In this document: positions 25,022 through 32,924 of the stretch, piece by piece
Numbering within the stretch: position 1 is the stretch's first letter
Layout: the number at the start of each line of letters is the position of its first letter
Origin: Rathayibacter sp. VKM Ac-2760
GTDB taxonomy: Bacteria; Actinomycetota; Actinomycetes; Actinomycetales; Microbacteriaceae
Direction of reading: 5' to 3'
Assembly (NCBI RefSeq): GCF_009834185.1
Contig: NZ_CP047174.1
Location: 1 to 64,000 of the forward strand
DNA: 64,000 nt
The notes under the pieces: model-generated
Database searches by the model: none
What the model was told of the DNA's origin: nothing
The model's input: only the letters and a program-made list of their open reading frames with translations
Position numbers and translations under genes: made by a program

Positions 25022-26038
25022 CTAGAGGGTCGCGGGCGGTCCGGTGCTCACCCGCACGATCAGTGAGGTCGGCACCAGCTCGACGACGGGGTCGTCGCTG
25101 ACCCCGTTCGCGAGCTGCTCGAGCAGCAGCTCGACGCACTTCGCGCCGACCGCGCGGTAGTCCTGCCGGATCGTCGTCAGCGGCGGCGAGAAGTCCTGCG
25201 CCTCCGGGATGTCGTTGAAGCCCACCACGCTGACGTCCTCGGGGATCCGCAGCCCGTGCTCCGCGAACGCGCGGTAGACGCCCAGCGCGGCCTCGTCGCT
25301 GGAGACGAGCACCGCCGTGCAGTCCCCGCTCTCGGCCAGGGCGGCGCCGTGCAGGTACCCGCCGTCGGAGCGCCAGTTGCTGTAGCGGGCGGGCGGCACG
25401 GGCGCGCCGGCCTCGACGAGCGCTTCCCGCCAGGCCGCCTCGCGGCGCTCGGACGCGAAGGAGCCGCGGGGTCCGGCGATGTGGTGCACCGTGCGGTGCC
25501 CGAGCTCGAGCAGGTGCTGCACGGCGGCGCGCACGCCGCCCGCCTGATCGGCGTCGACGACGGGCCCGTGCGCTCCGGCGGCCGCGTTGACGAGCACGCG
25601 GGGGATCTCGGGAAGGGTCAGCTGCGCCGTGTCGCGCAGGTAGGTCTCGACGACGACGATGAGGCCGTCCACCGCCAGCTCGCCGAACCGGGTGAAGGCG
25701 CCGTTGAGCCCGGTCTGGCTGGGCGCCGAGACCGGGACGAGCGTGATCGTGTAGCCCGCCTCCGCCGCCGCGGAGGCGATCGAGTCCACGGTCTGCATCA
25801 TGCCGAAAGTGCCTAGACCCAAGAAGGCGATCCCCAAGGTGCGGAACGATCCACTTTTCAACGCGCGAGCCGCGCTGTTGGGGCGGTAGCCGAGGGTGCG
25901 CATCGCATCCAGGACGCTTTGCCGGGTTGCGGGGACGACATTGTTCTGCCCGCTGGCAACCCGCGATGCCGTGACGGGCGCCACGCCGGCGAGACGCGCC
26001 ACGTCTGCCAGTGAGGGGCGGCGGGAGGCATCGGTCAT
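25022..26038 (-). CDS. LacI-family transcriptional repressor
   Basis: The 338 residues begin with the LacI helix-turn-helix (SLADVARLAGVAPVTASRVA) and hinge helix (NSAARALKSG). The periplasmic-binding-protein-like sensor follows, with VSVVGFNDIPEAQDFSPPLT as a standard ending. The ligand is presumably a sugar, but no sugar transport or catabolism gene is adjacent, so its target is unknown. It marks the junction between the dormancy island and the cassette array. Confidence 0.92.
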   Translation of the reverse strand: MTDASRRPSLADVARLAGVAPVTASRVASGQNNVVPATRQSVLDAMRTLGYRPNSAARALKSGSFRTLGIAFLGLGTFGMMQTVDSIASAAAEAGYTITLVPVSAPSQTGLNGAFTRFGELAVDGLIVVVETYLRDTAQLTLPEIPRVLVNAAAGAHGPVVDADQAGGVRAAVQHLLELGHRTVHHIAGPRGSFASERREAAWREALVEAGAPVPPARYSNWRSDGGYLHGAALAESGDCTAVLVSSDEAALGVYRAFAEHGLRIPEDVSVVGFNDIPEAQDFSPPLTTIRQDYRAVGAKCVELLLEQLANGVSDDPVVELVPTSLIVRVSTGPPATL

Positions 26039-26267
26039 GTCACCATCCTGTCTCCTGCTGCGCCTCAGCTGGCCAGGCCGTCCTAGAGAAGCGGTTCCTC
26101 ACCCAGCGGGCGCAACTGAGGACCAGCGCGTCTACTGATCAGACGTCCGCGAGGTGCAGGCACCGACGTCTCGGAGTAATACACCGCCGCCGAGGTTGAG
26201 GTCGGACGCGACACCGTGACTGAGAACCCCGCCGCGACGACGGTCGCGCCGAGGTGAGCGGACGAGG

Positions 26268-26700
26268 GCCGCCCGTGAGAGGCGACCCCGAGACTCCCTA
26301 ATACGACAGAAGGTGACGGCTTCGCAAGTCGGGTGCGTTTTCGGGATAGACCGCCCTCCACTTCGGGGCGCGAGCTGCGCTCGCGGAGCGGCGACGGAGC
26401 GCCGCCCAGAGGCCCGTCCGGCTACGCCGGCCGCTGTTGGTTCGCCTGATGGGCTCACGTGTCTTTTTGCCGGGAAGCCTTCGGCGGCTCGTCCGCTTCG
26501 CTCCCTCGTAGCTACCTGTGGGCTGCGTTCAAGTGGCTGCGCCACCGGCTCCTCCGAGACTTTCGGCACGCGGTCGCTGCGCTCACTCCTATCGCGCCGA
26601 AACTCTCTCCACCCGCCGCCCTGCGGGTTGCACTGCGCCCTCCGGTTGCTCAGGCGGAGAACCGCCTTCCGGCAAAAGACGAGGGGGAAGGGCAGGACAA
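26268..26700 (+). repeat. Array module A (divergent copy of the structured leader)
   Basis: The 26039-26745 interval has no gene. From about 26268 it follows the module order but is diverged: a GTGAGAGGCGACCCC hairpin remnant, the GCGCGAGC hairpin near 26370, then the core. The central stem here is 26556-26567 with 26596-26607 (11 of 12 pairs; TTTCGGC with GCCGAAA), a different sequence from the other copies with the same position. It precedes the small gene at 26746. Confidence 0.65.
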
Positions 26701-26745
26701 GACCACCGCCCGGATCTGACAGCACCGACGACGAGAGGACCCACC

Positions 26746-26994
26746 ATGAACGACTCCACCGCCACCGAAACGCAGGCACCGACCCTCACCGACGCGCAGG
26801 CCGAGTTCGTGTCCGTGTTCGCACGCGAGGACCTGGCCGGTGATCTGGCAGTCCGGTTGACCTGTGTCGAGTTCGACGCGCTGGCCGGACTCCTGCGAGC
26901 ATTCGGACGGGACGAGGCCGCGGACCTGTGGATCGCAGAGCACGCGATCGATGACGACGAGGGCGATGCCCACCACACCGCGGAAGGAGAGTGA
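26746..26994 (+). CDS. Hypothetical acidic 82-residue protein
   Basis: The ATG at 26746 has GAGAGG about eight bases upstream. The protein is acidic, with LTDAQAEFVSVFAREDLAGD and LTCVEFDALAGLLRAFGRDE, likely an all-helical small protein. No family is recognised. The stop lies five bases before the nrdH start, so the two are cotranscribed behind module A. Confidence 0.75.
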   Translation: MNDSTATETQAPTLTDAQAEFVSVFAREDLAGDLAVRLTCVEFDALAGLLRAFGRDEAADLWIAEHAIDDDEGDAHHTAEGE

Positions 26995-26999
26995 GACTC

Positions 27000-27230
27000 A
27001 TGGCGCTGACCGTCTACTCGAAGCCGTCGTGCGTGCAGTGCACCATGACCTACCGGGTGCTCGAGCAGAAGGGCATCGAATACACCGTCGTGGACATCAC
27101 CACCAACCCCGCAGCGCTCGCGTACGTCACGGAGGAATTGGGTTACTCCGCCGCTCCCGTGGTCGTCGCGAGCGACCAGGACCACTGGTCGGGCTTCCGC
27201 CCGGACCTCATCGAGAAGCACGCGGCATGA
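27000..27230 (+). CDS. nrdH: Glutaredoxin-like NrdH redoxin
   Basis: The 76 residues start at the ATG at 27000, preceded by GGAAGGAG. LTVYSKPSCVQCTMTYRVLE contains the redox pair CVQC. The later FRPDLIEKH fits the NrdH end. NrdH passes electrons from thioredoxin reductase to class Ib ribonucleotide reductase. Here it is separate from any nrd operon and sits among plasmid-type genes, so it may support DNA synthesis of a mobile element. A GTG nine bases upstream is the alternative start. Confidence 0.88.
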   Translation: MALTVYSKPSCVQCTMTYRVLEQKGIEYTVVDITTNPAALAYVTEELGYSAAPVVVASDQDHWSGFRPDLIEKHAA

Positions 27231-27964
27231 CCGGACCGGACGCCTCGAGCGACGAGTATCGGGCCGGGTATCTCGCCGGGCAGGCCGATCGACAGGGAGA
27301 GATCGACGCGCTCGACTTCCTGGCCGATCGGCTCTACCGCGCCGCCTACGGCGACGAGCGACGCCTCCCGGCCTACGCTTCGACGCGCGCCGAGCTCGAA
27401 CAGCGCAGAGTGCTGTCCGAGCCGCCGGTCGAGGTCACTCGCCGCGACGCTTTGGCGTCTTGGGGTATCGAGCCGACCCCCATCGACACCCCTGCGGCCG
27501 AGGCCGCGAAGGAGATCCTGTCGACGTCGACGGGACGAACGAACCGCACGAGCAGGAGACGGCAAATGAGCACCAGGACCATCACCGGCAACCTTGCCAC
27601 CGACCCCGAGGCTGTACAGGCGGGCCGGGTGCAGATCGTCAAGCTGCGCGTCATCGAAAACACCGGCGAGTTTCGCGGGGGAGAGTGGACTCCGCACGAG
27701 GCGCCGACGACGCACTTCGTGGAAGCGAAGTTCGAGCTAGGCGAGCACGTGCTCGCCTCTCTCCACCGAGGAGACGCCGTGATAGTCGTCGGCTACGAGC
27801 GCACCGTCACTTGGGGCGAAGGAGAGAGCCGCCGCACCGGTCGCGTCCTCGAAGCTGACGCCGTCGGCCCCAACCTCACCCGCGCGACCGCCGTCCTCAC
27901 AACCGCCGAGCGGCGGGCGCCGCGCCGCAGCACCGACTCTGTCGACGATAAGTCGGATCGCTGA
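27227..27964 (+). CDS. Fusion of a small helical protein and an SSB-like OB fold
   Basis: The ATG overlaps the nrdH stop by four bases and opens 245 residues. Residues 1-113 are a small helical protein (EYRAGYLAGQADRQGEIDAL) of unknown role. From residue 114 it reads MSTRTITGNLATDPEAVQAG and GDAVIVVGYERTVTWGEGES, a single-strand DNA-binding OB fold. An internal ATG at 27566 has its own AGGAGA site, so a 132-residue SSB alone may also be made. The conserved SSB C-terminal acidic tip is only partly present (DSVDDKSDR). Confidence 0.75.
   Translation: MTGPDASSDEYRAGYLAGQADRQGEIDALDFLADRLYRAAYGDERRLPAYASTRAELEQRRVLSEPPVEVTRRDALASWGIEPTPIDTPAAEAAKEILSTSTGRTNRTSRRRQMSTRTITGNLATDPEAVQAGRVQIVKLRVIENTGEFRGGEWTPHEAPTTHFVEAKFELGEHVLASLHRGDAVIVVGYERTVTWGEGESRRTGRVLEADAVGPNLTRATAVLTTAERRAPRRSTDSVDDKSDR
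27553..27568 (+). promoter_or_regulatory. Internal ribosome site and start for stand-alone SSB
   Basis: AGGAGACGGCAAATG lies in frame inside the fusion gene. It would allow translation of the OB-fold domain by itself (27566-27964). Confidence 0.5.
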
Positions 27965-28040
27965 CCGCCTCGTCGACTTCCCACTCCGCCCCGTGGAGCT
28001 CCACCGCCCGCGAGGAAACCCCACACCGCCCAGGACAGGC

Positions 28041-28484
28041 ATGACCGACCAACTCCCGCGCGAGGCCCCGATCGTCCCGCGCTCCACTCCCTGCGCTTCG
28101 TGCCCCTATCGCGTCAACGTGCCCTCTGGGATCTGGGACGCCGACGAGTACGCGAAGCTCTCTCGATACGACGCCGACGTCCCCGACCAGCCGACCGCGG
28201 TGTTTCTCTGCCACCTCGACGAGGGATGCGCCTGCGCTGGGTGGCTCGGCCACGCGAACCCCGCGAATCTACTCGCCGTGCGCCTCGGTGTCCTCCGTCA
28301 CCGCCTCGACCCGGCCTGCCTCACCTACGCGAGCGACGTGTCGCTGTTCCCCAGCGGCGAGGCCGCGGCTGAACACGGTCGACGCGACATCACCCACCCC
28401 AGCTCCCAAGCGGCCGCAGCGATCGACAAGCTCGAGCGCCTCCGACACCTCACCAGCACAGATCACGATCCAGCGATCCAGTAA
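28041..28484 (+). CDS. DUF6283-family cysteine-rich protein
   Basis: The 147 residues carry PCASCPYRVNVPSGIWDADE, followed by FLCHLDEGCACAGWLGHANP. This Cys/His pattern defines the DUF6283 family and probably binds zinc. Members are common in actinobacterial phages and plasmids; the function is unknown. It starts 77 bases after the SSB fusion and ends before module B. Confidence 0.82.
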   Translation: MTDQLPREAPIVPRSTPCASCPYRVNVPSGIWDADEYAKLSRYDADVPDQPTAVFLCHLDEGCACAGWLGHANPANLLAVRLGVLRHRLDPACLTYASDVSLFPSGEAAAEHGRRDITHPSSQAAAAIDKLERLRHLTSTDHDPAIQ

Positions 28485-28654
28485 CCCTGACGCCGCGAGC
28501 TGACGCCGCGGCGCCGCGCCTCCTCTGCCGCTCCTTCGAGGTGGCGAGAGGAGCGATAAAAGCCTCGAGAAACTGCAGATACCAGCGGGTCGACGCGGAC
28601 ACGGACTCGGCGTCCGCGGAACTGCGGAAGGCCACCGTCCCCGAGGGCCGGCGC

Positions 28655-28940
28655 CGCCATCCGTGAGGGGCGACCCCCTCACACTCCCCGGCCTTCCCCG
28701 GTCCGGGGCGCGAGCTTCGCTCGCGCAGCGGCGACGGAGCACCGCGAGTTGGAGGCCGCTGCGCGGCCCGTTCCGCCTGTTTTCTTCACCTCTCCGCGGT
28801 CTCAACCTATTTCGCTCCACCGGCTCCGTGCCACCGCGATCGGACGCGCCCTGCGGGCTTATTCCCCCCGATCGCGGCATCACTGCGCCGCCTCCACTCA
28901 AACGGTTCTTCCCGCCGGAGAGGCAAAGAAAAACGATCAG
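28655..28940 (+). repeat. Array module B: terminator half plus structured leader
   Basis: The 5' half has hairpins GTGAGGGG/CCCCTCAC (28663-28682) and GCGCGAGC/GCTCGCGC. The core spans 28780-28933. Its outer arms (TTTTCTT..CCTCTCCG with CGGAGAGG..AAGAAAA) close the element. The central stem is 28834-28843 with 28868-28877, ten perfect pairs with sequence CCGCGATCGG. A GCCC-TGC-GGGC hairpin sits inside it. The core ends 24 bases before the ATG at 28958. Confidence 0.85.
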
Positions 28941-28957
28941 CCAGAGGGAGACACACC

Positions 28958-29323
28958 ATGAGCCAGCAGCGCGGCACCCGTACCGAGGTCATCACCACGA
29001 CCACCCACAGCCCCGGCGTCGAGGGCATCAGCCGGACCGCCCGAGAGGTGGTCATCGTCGGCGCCGGTGGCCGCGACCCGGTGACGGAGCAGACCCCGGC
29101 CGTGCGCCTGGTCACCCGTGAGGGCGGCGCGTCGCTGGCCGGGGTGGCGCTGCAGCACTTCGAGCCCACCGAGCCGCTGTCCGCGGGCCGGGTCGGCTAC
29201 ATGGCTTCCGGCGCCTTCATCGTCGTGCCGGTCGAGGTCGCCCGAGCGCTCGACCTGTTCCCGGCCGCCTACGCGCTGCACGACCGCAGCGAGACGCCCA
29301 CCGACTACCGCGCCAACGACTGA
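28958..29323 (+). CDS. Hypothetical 121-residue array protein
   Basis: The protein starts MSQQRGTRTEVITTTTHSPG and has GRVGYMASGAFIVVPVEVAR near the end. It looks like a compact beta-rich soluble domain. No family is recognised. A frameshifted copy of its first half with its leader end lies at 41504-41720, so it has been duplicated within this replicon. It is cotranscribed with the DUF3560 gene 27 bases later. Confidence 0.78.
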   Translation: MSQQRGTRTEVITTTTHSPGVEGISRTAREVVIVGAGGRDPVTEQTPAVRLVTREGGASLAGVALQHFEPTEPLSAGRVGYMASGAFIVVPVEVARALDLFPAAYALHDRSETPTDYRAND

Positions 29324-29349
29324 CCCCCGAGACGAAAAGGAGATAGAGC

Positions 29350-30330
29350 ATGCTCACCATCACCCACACCCCCGAAGCCGGAACGATCATCGAGGGCACC
29401 AGCCGCGGCGACGGCACCGCCGAACTTCTGAAGGCGACCGGCTGGCGCTGGGGCCGCTCCATCGCCGCCTGGTACGTCCCGCAGTCCCGCGACCGCCTCC
29501 CGAAGTGGTCGAGCATCAACGCCGCCGCGGCCGCGCTGCGCGCGGCAGGGCACGAGGTCACCGTCGACGCCGACGAGAGCTTCCGACCCGCCGCCGAGGT
29601 CGAGGGCGCGAAGATCGAGCGCCAGGCCGCCCGCATCGACGCGCTCGACGCCAAGGCCGACCGCCGCGCCGCGCAGGCAGACGACGCGGACGAGGCCGCA
29701 CGCCGCGCCCTGCGCCGCCTGCCCGAGGGCGGCGAGCCGATCAAGATCGGCCACCACTCCGAGAACCGCCACCGCGCCGCGATCGCCAAGGCCGACGCCG
29801 CCTTCGGCCGCAGCGTCGAGGCCGACCGCGAGGCCGCCCGCGCCCGAGCCCGCGCCGACATCGCGGCCGGGACGACCGAGGCCCGCTACCTTCCGCGAGC
29901 GGTCGCCCGCCGCATCGACCGGCTCGACACCGACGTCAGACTCCTAACCCGCCGGATCGAGGGCAGCTCGCACAACTTCGGCGGCGGACACATCGAGACG
30001 ACCGCCCCCGCTACCGGCGCGCGGCTAGACGGGCTGCGCGCTGAGCGGGCGCAGCTCGAGAACCAACGCGACTACTGGAGCGCCGTGCGCGAGGCGCAGG
30101 CCGCCGCCGGTGCGACCGCGATCCACAGCCGCGACACCATCGCCAAGGGCGACGCGATCGAGCACAAGTTCGGATGGAGCACCGTCACCCGCGTGAACCC
30201 CAAGACAGTGACCGTCGCCCTCGACTGGAACGGCGGAATCAGGCCCTACTCCGTCGCCTACGCCGACATACAGGGGCACCGCCCCGCGGCCGACGTCGCA
30301 GCCAACACGGAGGCGCCCGCGGCGAGCTGA
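29350..30330 (+). CDS. DUF3560-domain protein
   Basis: The 326 residues match DUF3560 proteins of actinobacterial plasmids. An N-terminal domain (TGWRWGRSIAAWYVPQSRDR) is followed by the coiled coil from about residue 90 to 200 (repeated Ala/Arg/Glu with IKIGHHSENRHRAAIAKADA). A C-terminal beta domain with VTRVNPKTVTVAL and IRPYSVAYADIQG resembles a small KOW-like fold. The family is linked to plasmid carriage, function unknown. An AAAGGAG site precedes it. Confidence 0.83.
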   Translation: MLTITHTPEAGTIIEGTSRGDGTAELLKATGWRWGRSIAAWYVPQSRDRLPKWSSINAAAAALRAAGHEVTVDADESFRPAAEVEGAKIERQAARIDALDAKADRRAAQADDADEAARRALRRLPEGGEPIKIGHHSENRHRAAIAKADAAFGRSVEADREAARARARADIAAGTTEARYLPRAVARRIDRLDTDVRLLTRRIEGSSHNFGGGHIETTAPATGARLDGLRAERAQLENQRDYWSAVREAQAAAGATAIHSRDTIAKGDAIEHKFGWSTVTRVNPKTVTVALDWNGGIRPYSVAYADIQGHRPAADVAANTEAPAAS

Positions 30331-30336
30331 ACGGGG

Positions 30337-30450
30337 CGTGCGGGCCAACCCTGCCGGCCCGTGAGGGGCGACCCCCTCACACTCCCCGGTGCTCCCGTCG
30401 CGGGGACGCGAAGACGTACCCGCGACGGCGACGGAGCGCCGCCGCAGGTG
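30337..30450 (+). repeat. Array module C: terminator half only
   Basis: It contains the GGGCC/GGCCC hairpin, then GTGAGGGG/CCCCTCAC (30361-30380), then a CGCGGG/CCCGCG hairpin. The structured leader half is absent. The next gene is on the opposite strand, which supports the view that this half ends transcription of the upstream gene. Confidence 0.7.
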
Positions 30451-30458
30451 CGAGGTGG

Positions 30459-31069
30459 TCAGCGCCAGTGGGCGAGTTCGCTCGCCATCAACAGTCGTGC
30501 GCGGGAGAGCATGCCCCGCACGGCGGTCGGGGTGGTGTCGAGGTCGAGAGCGATCTCGTCGTAGCTGAGCTCGTGCAGTTGCCGCAGTTCCCAGCAGCGA
30601 CGCTGCAGGGCCGGCATCCGCTCGAGTACCCGTTGCGCGTCCGCCGCGAGAGCGGTGCACCGGCCCGCGGCCTCGGGGTCGTCTTGCTCGGGCGCCGGCA
30701 GTTCCTCGTCCAACTCGGTCCGGCGCGCGGACGCGGGCGCGCGGAGGCGGTCGATGCTGCGTCGGCGGGTCGTTGTCGCCAGCCAGGGATGGTCTCCCCG
30801 TCGATCACGCTGTCCAGGTGCGTCCACGCGGCGAGGAACGTCTCCTGCACCACATCGTCGACGTCCGCGGAGCTGCCAAGCGTTCGTGATGCGATCGCGC
30901 GCAGCAGACGCGAGTAGCGGTTCACGATCGCCGCGAACGCCCGGTCGTCGCCGGAAGCGGCGCGGATGACGAGCACCCGGTCCGAGTCCATCGGCAGCGC
31001 AGGAAGGGTCGTGGCATCGAACACGGCGGGAGCGGTAGCTCGTGTCGAGGTACGTGCGGTGGTGAGCAT
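30459..31069 (-). pseudogene. ECF-type sigma factor with a one-base frameshift
   Basis: Starting at 31069, the first frame encodes sigma region 2 (AFAAIVNRYSRLLRAIASRT, then DVDDVVQETFLAAWTHLDSV). Region 4 continues in another frame: HPWLATTTRRRSIDRLR, LQRRCWELRQLHELSYDEIA, TAVRGMLSRARLLMASELAH. The switch lies at a run of four Cs at 30796-30799 (plus strand). One extra base would give an unbroken IDGGDHPWL reading. It is therefore a recent frameshift, a sequencing error in a homopolymer, or a -1 slippage site. If active it could transcribe the array. A palindrome lies just upstream. Confidence 0.8.
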
Positions 31070-31088
31070 GCGGGCTCCGGTCGTCGAA

Positions 31089-31108
31089 AAGTATGTGTCC
31101 GCATACTT
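31089..31108. promoter_or_regulatory. Palindromic operator candidate upstream of the sigma gene
   Basis: AAGTATG (31089-31095) and CATACTT (31102-31108) form a perfect inverted repeat around TGTCCG, 20 bases before the sigma start. It is AT-rich against the local background and suggests a repressor site. No matching repressor is adjacent. Confidence 0.45.
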
Positions 31109-31205
31109 CGTAACAAGAGAGTCGACCGGTTGCCCAGGCCTTGACCCCAGTGAAGGGGTCCATATAAACGACAGAATCCGGACTAATCCCCAAATGTCGC
31201 TTTCT

Positions 31206-31473
31206 AGGCAGGATCCCGTTCCGGGGCGCGAGTTGCACTCGCGCAGCGGCGACGGAGCGCCGCGAATCGGAGGCCGCGATGCGGCCCGTTCCACCCGATT
31301 TCTTCACCTCTCCGCGGTCTCAACCTATTTCTCTCCACCGCCTGCGTGCCACCCATTCCGGACGCGCCCTTCGGGCTTATTTCGCCCGGAAAGGACGTCA
31401 CTCCGTCGGCTCCACTCAAACGGTTCTTCCCGCCGGAGAGGCAAAGAAAAACGATCAGCCAGGAGCTAGGAGC
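31206..31473 (+). repeat. Array module D: leader half after a reverse-strand gene
   Basis: The first two terminator hairpins are missing, as expected after a minus-strand gene. The third hairpin is present as GCGCGAGT/ACTCGCGC, a compensated change from the GCGCGAGC form. The core is 31299-31451. The central stem is 31353-31361 with 31386-31394 (8 of 9 pairs), with an inner GCCC-TTC-GGGC hairpin. The start at 31479 follows after 27 bases. Confidence 0.85.
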
Positions 31474-31478
31474 AACAC

Positions 31479-31733
31479 ATGGACAACCTCGAAGCGATCC
31501 TCCGTCACCAGATGGTCACCTACCTCGTCAGCAAGAACATCTTCTGCCCGCGCACCGGGGCGGTTCTGGACTCCCGCACCTGCGTCGTCCTCAACGACGT
31601 CGACGGGGACCCCGCGGTCGGCATCTCGCCCGAGGGCTGGCAGCAGATCGCGAAGGACCCCGCCACCCTCGACCGCCTCGCTGAGCGCGGCCTCACCGTC
31701 GACATCAACACCGCGCTGGCCGCGACCCGCTGA
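31479..31733 (+). CDS. Hypothetical 84-residue array protein
   Basis: The protein reads MDNLEAILRHQMVTYLVSKN and later VLDSRTCVVLNDVDGDPAVG, probably a small alpha/beta fold. No family is recognised. It follows module D and is cotranscribed with the 264-residue gene 12 bases downstream. GAGCTAGGAGC provides the ribosome site. Confidence 0.72.
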   Translation: MDNLEAILRHQMVTYLVSKNIFCPRTGAVLDSRTCVVLNDVDGDPAVGISPEGWQQIAKDPATLDRLAERGLTVDINTALAATR

Positions 31734-31745
31734 GAGGAACAGGCG

Positions 31746-32540
31746 ATGTACCGCACCGACACCGACACCGGCCTCGCGACCCCCGAGCAGGTCGCCCTCG
31801 TCATCGCCGACAAGCGCATCCACTGGGACCAGAATGCCGACGACAGCGACGACGTGATGCTCGCCGCCGTCCGCAACGCCTACGCCCTGCCCGGCGCGCA
31901 GCCCGTCGAGGACGATGGCTCCGCCCTCGCCGCCGCCCTGATCGCGTTCCTCACCCCGGACCCCACCCGCGTCGCACCGGTCGTCGACGCCGACACCGGC
32001 CGCGCGACGCCCGAGCAGATCGCCCTCATCGTCGCTTTCGAGCGCAACTACTACGAGGAGAACAAGAGCGCGAGCGTCGAACAGCTCCTCGCGGGCGTCC
32101 GCAACACGCTCACCCTCCCCGGAGTGTGGGTCCCCGGCGGATTCCCCGTCCAGGAGGACGGCACCGATCACGCCGATGCCCTGATCGCGTTCCTCACCCC
32201 CGCTCCAGCCGCTGACCGGATGCTCGCCGCGATCGAGAGCCTGCACCAGCAGGTATGGGCCGCGGCCCCGGTGCTCACCGTCGAGACCATCACCGATGAC
32301 GGCGAGACCTACCAGGCGCTGCGATACCCCGTCTGCGCCCGACTCGTCAGCGACGGGGGAGAGCTTCGAGCCGTGGACGTCTCGACCCGGTGGAGCAGAG
32401 CGGAGCCGGACGCGGAGAACCGTCAGATGGACGTGAGCGCCGGGGATCACGACTACGGCAGCACCCTCTACTACCTCCATCGGACCGGCGAGGCGCACGC
32501 CGTCGTCCCACCCGAGGGCTGGTCCGAGACCTGGCTCTAA
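31746..32540 (+). CDS. Protein with two copies of an array-specific domain
   Basis: Of 264 residues, about 8-75 and 82-155 are copies of one domain. Copy 1 reads LATPEQVALVIADKRIHWDQ and ends ALAAALIAFLTPDP. Copy 2 reads RATPEQIALIVAFERNYYEE and ends HADALIAFLTPAP. The protein at 34469 has a third copy. The C-terminal 100 residues are a separate beta-rich part with DVSAGDHDYGSTLYYLHRTG. No database family is recognised. The domain is acidic and helical, so it may bind a protein partner or mimic DNA; this is speculation. Confidence 0.75.
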   Translation: MYRTDTDTGLATPEQVALVIADKRIHWDQNADDSDDVMLAAVRNAYALPGAQPVEDDGSALAAALIAFLTPDPTRVAPVVDADTGRATPEQIALIVAFERNYYEENKSASVEQLLAGVRNTLTLPGVWVPGGFPVQEDGTDHADALIAFLTPAPAADRMLAAIESLHQQVWAAAPVLTVETITDDGETYQALRYPVCARLVSDGGELRAVDVSTRWSRAEPDAENRQMDVSAGDHDYGSTLYYLHRTGEAHAVVPPEGWSETWL

Positions 32541-32553
32541 CCCAGCGGGGGTG

Positions 32554-32860
32554 CGGCCGGCCTCCGGGCCGGCCGCGAGGGGCGACCCCCTCGCGCTCCC
32601 CGCATCCCGTTCCGGGGCGCGAGCTCGCTCGCGCAGCGGCGACGGAGCGCCGCGGCGAGGAAGCCGCTACCGCGGCCGAATTCCTGTTTTCTTCACCTCT
32701 CCGCGATTCCAACCTATTTCGCTCCACCGGCTCCGTGCCAAGCATTCCGAACGCGGTCGCTGCGCTCCCTTATTTCGCCCGGAATGCTCGTCACTGCGCC
32801 GGCTCCACTCAAACGGTTTTCCCCGCCGGAGAGGCAAAGAAAAACGATCAGCCAGACAGA
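32554..32860 (+). repeat. Array module E: complete module with compensated stems
   Basis: The first hairpin is GCGGCCGGCC/GGCCGGCCGC. The second is GCGAGGGG/CCCCTCGC, where T-to-C and A-to-G changes against other copies keep pairing. The core is 32687-32844 and its central stem is 32741-32749 with 32780-32788 (AGCATTCCG, nine perfect pairs). The ardC-like GTG lies 80 bases after the core. Confidence 0.87.
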
Positions 32861-32924
32861 CCCGCAGGTGTACTAGACCCACGGAGAATGTCACCCCGCT
32901 GATCCCACCGAGGGAGAACCGACC

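Noticed and set aside
28655..28940. Modules as transposable MITEs
   Set aside because: The outer arms resemble terminal inverted repeats, but there are no target duplications visible, all copies face the same way before starts, and the inner stem covaries. Kept only as the alternative in the main finding.
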